Positions 1 to 10,413 are shown, counted from the stretch's first letter. The stretch is DNA of 64,000 bases from Sclerodactyla briareus (GCA_026419785.1 JAODTK010001299.1:186001-250000), one strand, 5' to 3'. The notes: generated by a model from the sequence alone, not told the origin. Numbers and translations are program-made.

Positions 1-1270
1 CCTTAATTAGTTGTTATGGTGGGAGCGTACCTACCATTACAGGCTGGTTTTTCCATTGTAAGCTCTACTTTAACACTAACTAGTATCCTAGTATGCAACA
101 TGTTTACGCCAAAAAATCATGCGCTGACTTGATGGCATGTATCTGATATACTCTTGACCAAGATCACCTCCCCTGATATAATTCATGAAAATAAAGTTAT
201 GTTCAAGCCTCCTGTTTATCAGACGCTGATTTTTTTCTCAGAAACTCATCAACAACAGTTTTATTACGTGATTTTAAAACCTCAAAATGTCATTTTCAAG
301 TGCACTCCAGCGCAGGGGCTGGAAGTGCTATTTCTGGACATCTGGGACATTCCGGTGTGAACATTTCTTGTACGCACTGCGCCAACTGATGGTGGCCTAA
401 CGACGGCTTAGATATCTTGCAACTAGCTCTCCCCGACAATTTCAAGCCCCCTCATGATCAGAGACCTCTAGCTACGGCCTGCAGCCCAAGTGTAAATAGC
501 ATCCACAAATTTTATTAACAATCTGACAAAATTGAAAAATTAATTGGCACAAAATGACATTGAGTGACTACAACTCCACCACTTTTCCTGCACCAAGTGC
601 AACATATCCACCGAGTTTTATACAGATGTGACAAATTTTAAGAGCCGCATAAATATGCTATCATCACATTTGTAGGCTAAAATCGATTCAGTTCATTCAT
701 CTGATTGTCATACTGCTTCTATATACCAATCCCCACCATCATAGCATATACGGTCATAGCATATACAGCATATGAAATCCCGCTAATGTGCTAAAACAAT
801 GAAACATAAAATAGGTTTAACTAAGGTCTTTATGACCAGAAGTCCTTGCAGGTATCCCAACTGAGGACCAGAGCTGCGGGGATAAGAAGAAGGAAGAAGG
901 GTAGCTTCCATCAGGCTGAACATTAGGAGTTTCACAGAGGTCAAAAGAGGAATACTTTTTGGCTGCTTTTTCGATCCTCTGGGATTTATCTCACCATTCA
1001 TAATATGGGAAAACCTCAATGCAGGGTTTTGTGCAGCACAGGATTGGGGTGGGATGACGCCGTGGCCGGGTCACCGGGAAAGGTTGAAGGGTGATGGTTA
1101 AGAAAGCAGTATAGGGGTTGAGATTAGAAGTTTCAATCACATGACATTTTGGTCAGTCAGTATGAATGTCCTGTGGTGGGTTCGAAACCAGAGCATTCAA
1201 AAGCTTTGTCCCGAATTGGGTTGTAGAAATTAAAGGTGCTACGGACCCAAGTCATGGAGGATACTTCCCA
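1..1270. other. gene-free stretch
   Basis: I see no convincing exon, RNA gene or element boundary here. The open frames are short and lack splice-site support. The composition is ordinary AT-rich intergenic DNA. Confidence 0.5.
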
Positions 1271-1275
1271 CCATA

Positions 1276-1490
1276 GAACTATAGCACCAATGGTGCTGTA
1301 TCTCAAACCGCACAAATGTACAGGCATGTCAATTTATGTGTTGAATGTTCAAGATCATCAGGTCAGAAAACAGTTTCAAACAATCACCTATTGTTCCCCT
1401 GTAATGAACCATTGACCTTGATCTTCATATGGCCAAGAATGTTTTAGCAGTCAATAGCATTACTATTCAGTTATGGAAAAAACCATGCTT
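1276..1490 (+). mobile_element. left end of a hairpin-ended interspersed element (family R2), truncated
   Basis: The block begins GAACTATAGCACCAATG, continues through TCTCAAACCGCACAAATG, and reaches a stretch about placing calls on file-like text AGCAGTCAATA near 1450. The same series of words recurs in the same order at 61731-61930, where it is the left end of a near-complete R2 copy. The copies diverge near 1490 and no R2 core follows, so this is a truncated left end. The family is described at 61737-63580. The shared order of words is seen directly; the family assignment is inference. Confidence 0.7.
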
Positions 1491-1499
1491 TGTTAAGAA

Positions 1500-2967
1500 C
1501 ACACAGCCTAACTTCTTGGTCCAGTGTCTCAATCTCAACACTTACCAGACTGCATATCTGATGTCAAAGCATCTGACACTCTGTGGAGAATGATGTCTCG
1601 AGAAGTTTTAACCAATAGTACCAGTTGGGGAGGTTGGGTCTCTCTCAGTGAGAAGAAAACCGCTGAAAGTGAATCACCGTGGAATCATTGCCACCAGTAA
1701 ATAGCCCATCACTGAGAATGCGACTGTGATGCATGTGCTAAAAATCTCCGCAGGATGCAGCCGCCACGGTTGGACAGGTCTACACATTTGTCACATTCTA
1801 TTCTTGCTGGTGCATTCCACATGGCATGTGCAACATGGGTGCATTGGGAAAGTAATAGAGGGAGCGGATTGGAGAAGTGGTTAGAATCAGCAGTTTGTGG
1901 CACGTGGGTCACTTGAGAAGGTTGAATGGAAACACCTACAACACGGCCGGCATGTCATCCAAACATCCCTTGAAGCTCTGGAACGACTATTTGTGGCTTG
2001 CTTTCCTGAAGGAAGAAGGAATGGAAATCGGTGAGCATGTAATGAAGCTGCTGTGCAACCTTGCCAAAACACCAAGTGCGGAAAATATGTTTGCCATTCA
2101 CGCATTGACCCCCAACTTGGCAGGGAGTTGATGCGAAGTACGCCGACTACAAGGCAAAGATGCGAGATGGAGAAAAGGGCCAAACATCACAGTTTTTGGA
2201 TAGGCCTACATGGATAGGGATGGCCTTCTGATGTCGGTTTTCCAAGGCTAACCAGACCAATGACCTCACTTTGCACAGGACTGTCTCATTAAATGTGTCC
2301 TCTCTCTTCAAAGTCCAAGAAAGGCCAATTATCAAGATATACACACTGTACTTACAAATGTACTGCTAAACCACCACACACACCTCCGGTGCGACGAGCT
2401 CCTGAAAGAAGGGCTACAAGTGTTAGTGAATCGTCCCTAATTTTCCCAACTCTCGGAATGTCCGTCGACTATAATGATGAGCAGACATACAACCTGCCAT
2501 GCTAGTGGACACTGGCCGGGAATTATTGCTTCAGTCGGAACTGGGAAGCGTACATCGTGGAGTTTGTACCGAAATGCACAAGCTAATATCTGCAGGTAGA
2601 ATTATGACTGGTTCAAGCTATATTATCCCTGACAAACCGGGCCTACGAGACTTCCAAACCAGGTAAAAAGAAGGGGATATTCAGCTGCTTGTTTTTTTAA
2701 TGAGCCCTTAGCATTTTCTAATTTTCCAGCTATTAGAACAAGCGGCGTCACATGCCCCCATCTCCTTCCCCTGCTGGCAAAAGTGGACTGTTTACAATTC
2801 AATGTAGGGCATGCTTATCACTACACCTACAACTTGTAATAATTGTCCTGTTCATGCAAATATTATATAACCATCAAATGCTGAATCATACCTTGTGTGT
2901 TCTGAAATAAAAGAAAGACTTTCAGAACTAGATTCCTAGATAACAGAAATGTTTTCCTGGTCTTTAG
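1500..2967. other. unassigned stretch upstream of the acidic-motif gene
   Basis: An open plus-strand frame at 1877-2131 reads like protein (LKLWNDYLWLAFLKEEG, then GEHVMKLLCNLAKTP) but I do not recognise it. A second short frame near 2505-2600 (LVDTGRELLLQSELG) ends beside a GCAG/GTAG junction. Either could be an upstream exon of the gene whose conserved part begins at 2968, since this family usually has a long N-terminal region. I cannot show that they belong to it. Confidence 0.25.
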
Positions 2968-3162
2968 AAAGCAAAGGAATTATTTGCTGAATGAATAGCA
3001 CTCATCCGTCTAATTCTGAATGAATGGAAGCGGGATGAGTACGCAGCCAGCCTGATGGGACGACAGGTAATGTCTGTCAGTGGAGAAGTTTGCTGGCACT
3101 TAAGGCAGTATAGATGGACTTGTTCGAACTATGCCGAAAAGTTCCAGAATGCAGTCCAACAG
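2968..3162 (+). CDS. exon of a multicopy 'EAD/GCDT' family protein (function unknown)
   Basis: This is a probable internal exon of a protein family found in many copies in cnidarians, sponges, echinoderms and other marine invertebrates, usually annotated as uncharacterised. The readable part starts near 3000 with IRLILNEWKRDEYAASLMG, followed by SVSGEVCWHL. This fits the family pattern of a leucine-rich helix, a W-x(3)-[DE]-Y motif, a GR/GK turn and a conserved C-W pair before the EEAD motif. A pyrimidine tract ending TTTAG at 2967 can serve as acceptor. CAG/GTATGG at 3162/3163 is a good donor and leaves phase 0, so the protein runs directly into GAAGAG at 3566. One in-frame TGA lies near the 5' edge (about 2992), so either the acceptor is further in or the copy is damaged. 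Family membership is recognised from motifs; molecular function is not known. Confidence 0.6.
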
Positions 3163-3565
3163 GTATGGTCCTTAACATACAATATTGATGAATAATTTCA
3201 CAAACCAGAACAAGAGGGATAGTGTTGTGTAACCAATTTTCTATCACAAAAGAATAGTTGTTTTTCGGGGAGTGCAATGATTACAATGGCTTCATTTGAA
3301 TGTCTATGTCTGTTGCTGTTTGTCTTAAATAAAATACTCACTTGGCAACTTAGCCATGCTTCGGATGGTATAACCCAATGACTTGTGAACCCATAATGTT
3401 TAAACCATGTACATACCGCTACGTGCAACCCGATATACATGACCGGTAAGTATTGATGACAAGTTAGGATAATAAAGATGTGTAGCATTCACAGACATTG
3501 TGGTGATGAAACAATATATTTTTTTTATGAGATGACACCTATAGGCAATGTCTGCATCTTTTCAG

Positions 3566-4383
3566 GAAGAGGCTTGACATCAGAATCGTTCTTCACAGCT
3601 GTCATGCTGCAAAACACTGCCCAGATTCGAGAGCCACCATAGTCCGGTCATCTGATACAGTGTTCTTACTACTGATCAAATTTGCACAGCATCTCAGACT
3701 GCCACTAATTTTGACACTGGGATGGCAAACAAGAGACGATTGATCGATGTCACATCAGTAGCCAGAGTACTGGCAATGACTTGTGCAATGCATTGCCTTC
3801 ATTCCATGCCTTTACTGGCTGTGATACCTGTTCATTCAATTCGCAAAGGCAAAATCAGACCCCGCGTGTGCTCCAAAAAACCCCACGATATGTCTGTTTT
3901 CTCAGGCTTGGGTGAAAGACCTGACCTGTATGATGACAGTTTGACGAATTGGAGGCCTTCACGTGTCTACTGTATGGGTCAACGTCAGGTGTCAAGGATA
4001 TCAACAAGCTCCGGTATACTATGTTCATGACGCGATCCACGCCGAAGAGCAATTCCAGTGAGATCGGTATCAATCTGAGTTTGCTTCCACCTTGCAGATC
4101 ATCTTTGAGAATGCATATTGTACGAACCAACTACCAAGCTCTCATTTGGAACCAAGCAGACTTCGCATATCCAGAATTGCCAAAGCCCAACGATGGTCAT
4201 GGATGGGTTCTAGATGGGGACAGGCTAGAGTACAAAATGGACTGAAGGTGACATGATTCCACGGAACTGGTGGATTTAGTGTTGGACCAAGGTGATGGTG
4301 AAGAGGATCCCGAAGTGACAACTACAACCTGGAAGAGGCCTATCTTTGACGATAGCGAAGAGGACGAGGAAGAGAATGACTGA
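3566..4383 (+). CDS. terminal exon of a multicopy 'EAD/GCDT' family protein, frame-disrupted
   Basis: The acceptor is TGCATCTTTTCAG just before 3566. Family landmarks appear in order: EEA-DIRIVLHSCHAA, then ATIVRSSDT, then MANKRRLIDVTSVARVL (3723 on), then a GCDT motif near 3815, then DINKLRYTMFM (about 3997), then PPCRSSLRMHIVRTNYQALI, PELPKPNDGHGWVLDGD (to 4240), and a very acidic tail ending EEDEEEND at 4381. The conserved EAD, S-x-DTD and GCDT acids suggest a metal-binding, PIN/FEN-like nuclease fold; that is my inference, not established. The reading shifts frame roughly five times, each by a single base, while codon-level similarity to the family persists. This suggests sequencing error or a recently dead copy. 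The usual cysteine-rich C-terminus of some subfamilies is absent and replaced by the acidic tail. Confidence 0.65.
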
Positions 4384-5135
4384 TGTTGGTTAGGACGTTC
4401 ACCTAAGCACTTGAAGCAGACTACCATAGGTACAAGTTTCAAACAAATGTTATATAAGCAACCGAAACCACTGACATGGTTGTCTTCATAGGAACCATGT
4501 CATGATAGCGCAGAGCTATGTGAAACAAAACTTTAAAAAAATACTCTCTAAAATCGTTGTTATTGTTCATTGATATGAAAGCCACTTAAATAAGTCTCAG
4601 ATACAGATTAACAGATATGCATTTTCTTCCCTCTAATTGCCGCAGTTATAATATAGGACGTACAAGTTGGTCAGTCTATGGAATTCTTTTGGTTTTGCTA
4701 TGGAAAATGCTTCATCACATATGAAAGTTACCTCTATTGATGCATATAATAATAGCTTTCAAATTGACTTCTAAAAATGCATGTCGATGCACTGAATTGC
4801 ATTTTGTAAGGAATTCAAGCTGGAAATGGCAATATTGGATTTCCGTTTGTCTACGTTAACACGGCGATAGACATAATCATGATCTCTATGAATATACATT
4901 GATGCCTTTGAATGTGTATGTTCAGACACCGAAACTGTATTTTCAAATGGATTCATCGCTTGAAAAAGGCGATTTGTAAAATTCCAGTTTTGTAATCACG
5001 TTGCCGTGGTATCAGCCCTCGGATTAGACCCACCATTAATTAAATGGCAAAACAGGCTGATTATGACTCCTGAGAGTCCTTTCTAACTGAAAAACATAGT
5101 GAATGAAAGTCCATAATGGGGGGGGGGGGAGGGTT
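4384..5135. other. intergenic stretch between gene and tandem array
   Basis: AT-rich sequence with no recognised exon. A run of ten G residues sits at about 5119-5130, directly before the first unit of the 169-bp array. Confidence 0.5.
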
Positions 5136-7252
5136 TCAGTTATTCTTATTGCTCTTCACCAGGCACACTCTGGAGGCCTAGGGGGATCTATCTCACCACA
5201 GTCACCAGTGCAGGTTGGGAGACCATCGCCAAGACACTGTTAACAGACAGCCACTGGTTATACGTATAGTCTGCCACCACCCGAATGCTGCTAACAACAT
5301 GTCACCTTTATTCTTAGTGCTCTTTCACCAGGCACACTCTGGAGGCCTAGGGGGATCTATCTCACACAGTCACCAGTGCAGGTTGGGAGACCTCGCCAAG
5401 ACACTGCTAACAGACAGCCACTGGTTATACGTATAGTCTGCCACAACCCGAATGCTGCTAACAACATGTCACCTTTATTCTTATTGCTCTTTCACCAGGC
5501 ACACTCTGGAGGCCTAGGGGGATCTATCTCACCACAGTCACCAGTGCAGGTGGGAGACCATCGCCAAGACACTGTTAACAGACAGCCACTGGTTATACGT
5601 ATAGTCTGCCACAACCCGAATGCTGCTAACATGTACCTTTATTCTTATTGCTCTGTCACCAGGCACACTCTGGCGGCCTAGGGGGATCTATCTCCCCACA
5701 GTCACCAGTGCAGATTGGGAGACCATTGCCAAGACACTGCTAACAGACAGCCACTGGTTATACGTATAGTCTGCCACACCCGAATGCTGCTACACATGTC
5801 ACCTTTATTCTTATTGCTCTTCCACAGGCACACTCTGGAGGCCTAGGGGGATCTATCTCACACAGTCACCAGTGCAGGTTGGGAGAACCATCGCCAAGAC
5901 ACTGCTACAGACAGCCACTGTTTATACGTATAGTCTGCCACACCCGAATGCTGCTAACATGTACCTTTATTCTTATTGCTCTTCACCAGGCACACTCTGG
6001 AGGCCTAGGGGGATCTATCTCACACAGTCACCAGTGCAGATTGGGAGACCATCGCCAAGACACTGCTAACAGACAGCCACTGGTTATAGTATAGTCTGCC
6101 ACAACCCGAATGCTGCTACACATGTCACCTTTATTCTTATTGCTCTTTTACTTTTCATTTCATCACCAAGGCACACCTCTGGAGGCCTAGGGGGATCTAT
6201 CTCACCACAGTCACCAGTGCAGGTTGGGAGACCATCGCCAAGACACTGCTAACAGACAGCCACTGGTTATACGTATAGTCTGCCACAACCCGAATGCTGC
6301 TAACAACATGTCTCCTTTATTCTTATTGCTCTTCCACCAGGCACACTCTGGAGGCCTAGGGGGATCTATCTCACCACAGTCACCAGTGCAGGTGGGAGAC
6401 CATCGCCAAGACACTGCTAACAGACAGCCACTGGGTATACGTATAGTCTGCCACAACCCGAATGCTGCTAACAACATGTCTCCTTTATTCTTATTGCTCT
6501 TCCACCAGGCACACTCTGGAGGCCTAGGGGGATCTATCTCACCACAGTCACACCAGTGCAGGTTGGGAGACCATCGCCAAGACACTGCTAACAGACAGCC
6601 ACTGTTTATACGTATAGTCTGCCACACCCGAATGCTGCTAACAACATGTCACCTTTATCTTATTGCTCTTTCACCAGGCACACTCTGGAGGCCCAGGGGG
6701 ATCTATCTCACCACAGTCACCAGTGCAGGTTGGGAGACCATCGCCAAGACACTGTTAACAGACAGCCACTGGTTATACGTATAGTCTGCCACCACCCGAA
6801 TGCTGCTAACATGTACCTTTATTCTTATTGCTCTGTCACCAGGCACACTCTGGAGGCCTAGGGGGATCTATCTCACCACAGTCACCATGCAGGTTGGGAG
6901 ACCATCGCCAAGACACTGCTAACAGACAGCCACTGTTTATACGTATAGTCTGCCACAACCCGATGCTGCTAACAACATGTCACCTTTATTCTTATTGCTC
7001 TGTCACCAGGCACACTCTGGAGGCCTAGGGGGATCTATCTCACCACAGTCACCATGCAGGTTGGGAGACCATCGCCAAGACACTGCTAACAGACAGCCAC
7101 TGTTTATACGTATAGTCTGCCACAACCCGAATGCTGCTAACAACATGTCACCTTTATTTTTCTTGCTCTTTCACCAGGCACACTCTGGAGGCCCAGGGGG
7201 ATCTATCTCACACAGTCACCAGTGCAGGTTGGGAGACCATCGCCAAGACAGA
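5136..7252. repeat. satellite-like tandem array, about 169-bp unit, 13 copies
   Basis: The word GGAGGCCTAGGGGGATC, or a one- or two-base variant, recurs at about 5171, 5340, 5509, 5672, 5838, 5999, 6181, 6350, 6518, 6687, 6853, 7020 and 7189. The spacing is 161-182 bp, most often 166-169. Each unit also carries GGTTATACGTATAGTCTG (with the palindrome TATACGTATA) and ATGTCACCTTTATTC. Units are very similar and differ mainly by one- or two-base gains and losses. The seventh gap holds an extra piece of about 13 bases around 6150-6170. Because the unit is close to a multiple of three, long open frames exist on both strands (6224-6784 plus, 6211-6627 minus). I regard these as by-products, not genes. 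A pyrimidine tract ending TTTCACCAG precedes GCACACTCTGG in most units and resembles a 3' splice site. Confidence 0.95.
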
Positions 7253-7529
7253 CTGCTATTGGACTGATTGGACTGATTGGTGCGGAGAGTCGTATGTGAG
7301 TTTAAGCCTCACCATACCCTGTTCTTTGTGGGCTGCGAGAGAAACTGAGTAACCTGGCGAGCCGATCTGTCCAGCCCTGTAGGACTTTAAAGAAGCTGTG
7401 CGTCGTGAAATTAACCAGTGATTTGGATTTCAGCAGCTCAGGCTACTAGCCACTAAACTTCCTGTTATCACATGTGCTCTTGATCCACGGTTTTAATAAG
7501 GACTTGCCTTTCTTACCAGAAATGTCCTG

Positions 7530-7560
7530 TAATGATGTCACGTTTTGGGTTGGTATAAAG
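7530..7560 (+). promoter_or_regulatory. candidate core promoter: CRE-like site and TATA box
   Basis: TGATGTCACG (7533-7542) resembles a cAMP-response element, and TATAAAG (7554-7560) lies 12 bases further on. The first ATG of the downstream coding region is at 7606. A close copy of the CRE-like part of this block occurs at 8467-8500, in front of the duplicated coding block. Confidence 0.4.
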
Positions 7561-7605
7561 GGCTAGTAATTTCAGGAATTTGTTATTCTGAAACCAGAAC
7601 CCAAA

Positions 7606-8306
7606 ATGTCAACACGATTCCAATGTGCTGTTGTGAAGAGGTGATGCTGTTAATAGCATACATGGACCACTGCCAGGAGGAGAGTCGTGAAGAGGCAAAC
7701 GTGAAGGTACCTGAGCGAAAACTACAGCGTAAGAACAATCTATCCTTGAAGAGGAAGAAGACCACCCTGCCAGCCGAGCCACCAACCAAGAATGTACCAC
7801 CAGCACTAAACTCCCAAAGAGCTACCACCAAATCTCCCGAAGAGCTACTACCCGAGTCCCCCATCATCCCATGTTGCTACCATCGACAGTCCTCCCCTCG
7901 AGCGAACATACCAGACGGAGCTGTTGGATTCCTCTATGGAACACATTGAGCAGCATTCCACGTCACAGAGCGTTCAGCATTCAACGTGATGGCCGGGGCG
8001 TTGGAGGCGACGTATAGGACTCAACCCTCCACAGTAGAGGAGGCTGGTGTGCCTGAGGGTACCTGTTCAAAAGGCTTCGGACTCCAGAGAGAGGGGTTTG
8101 AGGTGGAGACAGTTGAGTCTGAGGTGGAGCCAGTGGAGGCGAAGGTGGAGCCAGTAGAGCCTGAGGAGCCAGTCGAACGTATGAAGCCCGAGAAGCCACA
8201 AGGACAGGTGGCACAACACTCTGGACTACATGAATGTATGATCGTACCATACTCCTCAGAAGATGCAATGACACTGAGGGGGAAAATGAATATCAAAAAG
8301 GAGTAA
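7606..8306 (+). CDS. N-terminal and acidic linker region of a probable DUF4806 protein
   Basis: The region begins MSTRFQCAVVKR at 7606. It then shows a basic stretch (PERKLQRKNNLSLKRKK, about 7708-7770), a serine/proline-rich stretch, EHIEQHSTSQSVQHST (about 7938-7990), and from 7986 an acidic repeat rich in EVEPVE and EPEEPVERMKPEKPQ, ending near VPYSSEDAMTLRGKMNI. The order of a basic patch then an acidic/PE-rich linker is usual upstream of C-terminal DUF4806 domains. The frame shifts at least twice (near 7640 and 7870-7990), so introns, sequence error or decay must be involved and exact exon edges are unknown. The last part (8145-8297) is repeated at 8501-8664. The role of these proteins is not established; the basic patches suggest a nuclear one. 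Confidence 0.45.
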
Positions 8307-8664
8307 GAGGGGACATAATAGCCATGAGCCAATCAGCATTGCCTAACAACAATGTCAGGGTAGTGGATATCGATGGTGTTTGAGGGGAGAGGATCGCCAA
8401 GAGCCAATCAGCGACAAGTATTTGATCACGTGACTTTTCCTTAGCAATAGTGTCATAAACATCAAGTCCTGTAGTGACATCACGTTTTGAGTTGGTATAG
8501 GTGGAGCCAGTAGAGCCTGAGGAGCCAGTCGAACGTATGAAGCCCGAGAAACCACAAGGACAGGTTGCAACCCCCCCCCCCCCCCACAACACCACAGACC
8601 ATTGTGAATGTATGATCGTACCATACTCCTCGGAAGATGCAATGACACTGAGGGGGGAAATGAA
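8145..8664 (+). repeat. direct duplication of a coding block, copies at 8145-8297 and 8501-8664
   Basis: Both copies run from GTGGAGCCAGTAGAGCC through GTATGAAGCCCGAGAA to ACTGAGGGGG. Nearly all differences lie in a short middle stretch, where the second copy has a run of about 15 C residues. Both copies keep the same reading frame and encode EPEEPVERMKPEKPQGQVA and CMIVPYSSEDAMTLRG. The 200 bases between them (8300-8500) are not part of the duplicated coding sequence. Confidence 0.9.
8318..8500 (+). promoter_or_regulatory. promoter-like insert between the duplicated coding blocks
   Basis: Two identical GAGCCAATCAGC words place CCAAT boxes at 8329-8333 and 8404-8408. A CACGTG E-box lies at 8427-8432 and a CRE-like TGACATCACG at 8475-8484. 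The segment 8467-8500 closely matches 7525-7558 (CCTGTAGTGACATCACG versus CCTGTAATGATGTCACG, then TTGGTATA). The insert may be a displaced copy of this gene's own promoter or that of a paralogue, joined straight to the acidic coding block. It ends TTGGTATAG before GTGGAGCC, so it could also be read as intron plus acceptor. Confidence 0.4.
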
Positions 8665-8854
8665 TATAAATCAGTCCAGTCCAAGTGGAGAACAACATGC
8701 CAGTGAGGAGGAAATCCTTGAACAAGATGAAGTAGTGAGTCAGGAAGTGGAATTTGCAGACAGTTCTGCCAAATCGAAGCAGCTACAGACAACACTGTTA
8801 AACATGAAGGAAAGTGGCACAGAAGAGGTTATGGAGGATACTGGTCTCAACAAG
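8501..8854 (+). CDS. second acidic block and downstream exon of the DUF4806 gene
   Basis: An uninterrupted frame encodes the duplicated EPEEPVERMKPEKPQGQVA block, a short proline run created by the C tract, and CMIVPYSSEDAMTLRGEMNI. After the duplicated part come the unique acidic, low-complexity segments GEQHASEEEILEQDEVV and ESGTEEVMEDTGLNK. The frame stays open past AACAAG/GTAATG at 8854/8855, which is a plausible donor in phase 0. There are no transmembrane or enzymatic motifs; it looks like a disordered linker. If the insert at 8318-8500 is an intron, this exon follows 8306 in the same transcript. If the insert is a promoter, this is the start of a second, shorter transcript. Confidence 0.45.
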
Positions 8855-9127
8855 GTAATGTACGCTGTCGACGCACCATCTCTGAAAGTTAATGATTTAC
8901 TGGGCAAGTAGCATTATATTACTCCTTGAGCTGGCTTTTGATGAAGGTACTGACACTCAGCCATTAGCAACTCTAAGATAGGCAGAAAACATCATCCAAT
9001 TTGCGGCAATGACCGAAGAAATAGAATGGTTCTGTGACGAAATAACAGAGAATGCAGTCTTGCATGCTTTCACTTGCAAAATGCCACAAAGTGGTATCTT
9101 GCTAACCTGACTCCTTTTTGGGCACAG

Positions 9128-9316
9128 ATGCTAAACCAGAGCGGAAACGGAAAACTTGCTACAGGTAAATTCCTGAGAAACGAATGACGAAAGACATGAT
9201 CACAGGGCGCAACAAGTTAGGTACAAACAGAAAAACCCAGTGCAAATCATTGTGACAGCAGCGATGAGGAGGAAGTCCTCCGCCAAAGAAAAAGTCCAAG
9301 GAAACATGCCTTCTGA
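9128..9316 (+). CDS. small candidate exons with a basic and a DSSDEEE motif
   Basis: CTTTTTGGGCACAG before 9128 and ACAG/GTAAAT at 9164/9165 bracket a 37-base exon that reads AKPERKRKTCYR in one frame, a typical nuclear-localisation-type basic patch. Further on, 9251-9316 encodes CDSSDEEEVLRQRKSPRKHAF then a stop. The acidic DSSDEEE followed by basic residues is common in linkers of nuclear proteins. Both pieces sit between the acidic block and the DUF4806 exon and share its strand. How they splice together is not clear, and some of this could be non-coding. Confidence 0.35.
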
Positions 9317-9319
9317 GTC

Positions 9320-9601
9320 TATTTTCTACTGGTCCCCCATCACCACCACCCTTTCGATCTGAGAGTTCATCTGGATTAATTCACCAGCAGGACCTTCATT
9401 GGTTCCCCCCAGTGACATAACCACACAGGATTCCACAGTCCTCTTCGTCGTCTGTAACCAGTCCAGTCCCTCTGCCGGTTCCAGCACCAATGTCTTCATC
9501 TGCTCCACCTGGTATAAGATGTTCAGGTCAGTAGCACCATCTAGCACCATCAGCCAGATTAGGGGACAGGAATATGCCGCCACCTGCATTATGAGAGGGT
9601 A
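9320..9601 (+). CDS. serine/proline-rich candidate linker segment
   Basis: In one frame this reads GPPSPPPFRSESSSGL, then PHRIPQSSSSSVTSPVPLPV and PAPMSSSAPPG, with stop codons between the parts. Serine/proline-rich linkers are usual directly before DUF4806 domains, so I list it as a probable damaged or alternatively spliced part of the same gene. The reverse strand is also open here; I treat that as a shadow. Confidence 0.25.
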
Positions 9602-9997
9602 ACAAATGCCATTTGTCACCTATCTCTCATGTCAAAATACAACTTTTGTAGATTTTATTGTAGATGAACAATTGTAGATTCCCACACTGTCTGTATTCTA
9701 CTGGAAGTGATTAGGCTACATTATGTTGCTTTTCAAGGCATGTCACACACAAACACACGAAACAACCCGAAACAATGGAAATGGTATTCTCATACAAGTT
9801 GCCATTGCCTTATACAGGGTTAGTAAATCCAGTAATGCAAAAAAAAAAGGCGAGGTGTCAACTTTATAGGCAAGTAGAAATAGTACGACTGCTCATGTAA
9901 ATGGAAAAAGTCTGGGTACAGGGTAGTCTGACTGAAATGGTGATCTACACTGCAAGATCATGACGCCTCACCTACTGTTTCCTCTCATCACCTACAG

Positions 9998-10185
9998 CAT
10001 CTCCTACTAAGCGTCAGGTGTTTCTTCTTCTTGAAACAATGAAGGCACAGCAGGATGATATCGATCGAGATGACATGACAGCAGAGCCAATTACTGATGA
10101 GCTGGGACTGCCCCTTCAGACCAAAGAGAACCTGGAAGTCATGGACCAGTGGCTAAAAGAGGTCCAATCTCTGACCAAACGACTG
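9998..10185 (+). CDS. exon encoding the first half of a DUF4806 domain
   Basis: A strong acceptor (CTCATCACCTACAG) precedes 9998, and CGACTG/GTAATA gives a donor at 10185/10186. The exon enters with two bases of a split codon and ends in phase 0. It encodes SPTKRQVFLLLETMKAQQDD, then GLPLQTKENLEVMDQWLKEV and QSLTKRL. This matches the DUF4806 pattern: a leucine-rich helix with xxQQ, an x-PLxT-x-E-x-L turn, and a W-L-K helix ending K-x-L. DUF4806 proteins are uncharacterised metazoan proteins, often multicopy in cnidarians and echinoderms. Unlike its neighbours this exon has no internal frame break. Confidence 0.7.
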
Positions 10186-10324
10186 GTAATAACTTCTAAT
10201 GCACTTTGATCCTGTGAAGTATAATCTGTTCTGCATCTCTATCCATAACTTATAGACTAACTCAACCGGTCTGGTGGCAGGGTCTTATATAGCCAGAGAG
10301 GTATCTCACCATCTTTTGGGATAG

Positions 10325-10413
10325 CCCAAGGAAGCTCTTGTGAGACGCCTTGAGACAGCCCTTTTTGATTCCTTGATGGAGTCAGAGAAATCTAAGCAGT
10401 TGATCATGACAGA
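10325..10413 (+). CDS. probable following exon, second half of the DUF4806 domain
   Basis: CATCTTTTGGGATAG before 10325 can serve as acceptor, giving an intron of about 139 bases in phase 0 after 10185. The exon reads PKEALVRRLETALFDSL then MESEKSKQLIMTE. The V-R-R-x-L-x-x-L-x-D pattern fits the second DUF4806 helix. A GT-rich run from about 10413 could supply a donor (ACAGA/GTGTGT). The rest of the domain is not visible before the repeat at 10440. Confidence 0.45.

Noticed and set aside
6211-6784. Long overlapping open frames on both strands (186 and 138 codons) as genes
   Set aside because: They lie wholly inside the 169-bp tandem array, repeat its unit and appear on both strands, as expected when a unit near a multiple of three lacks stops.
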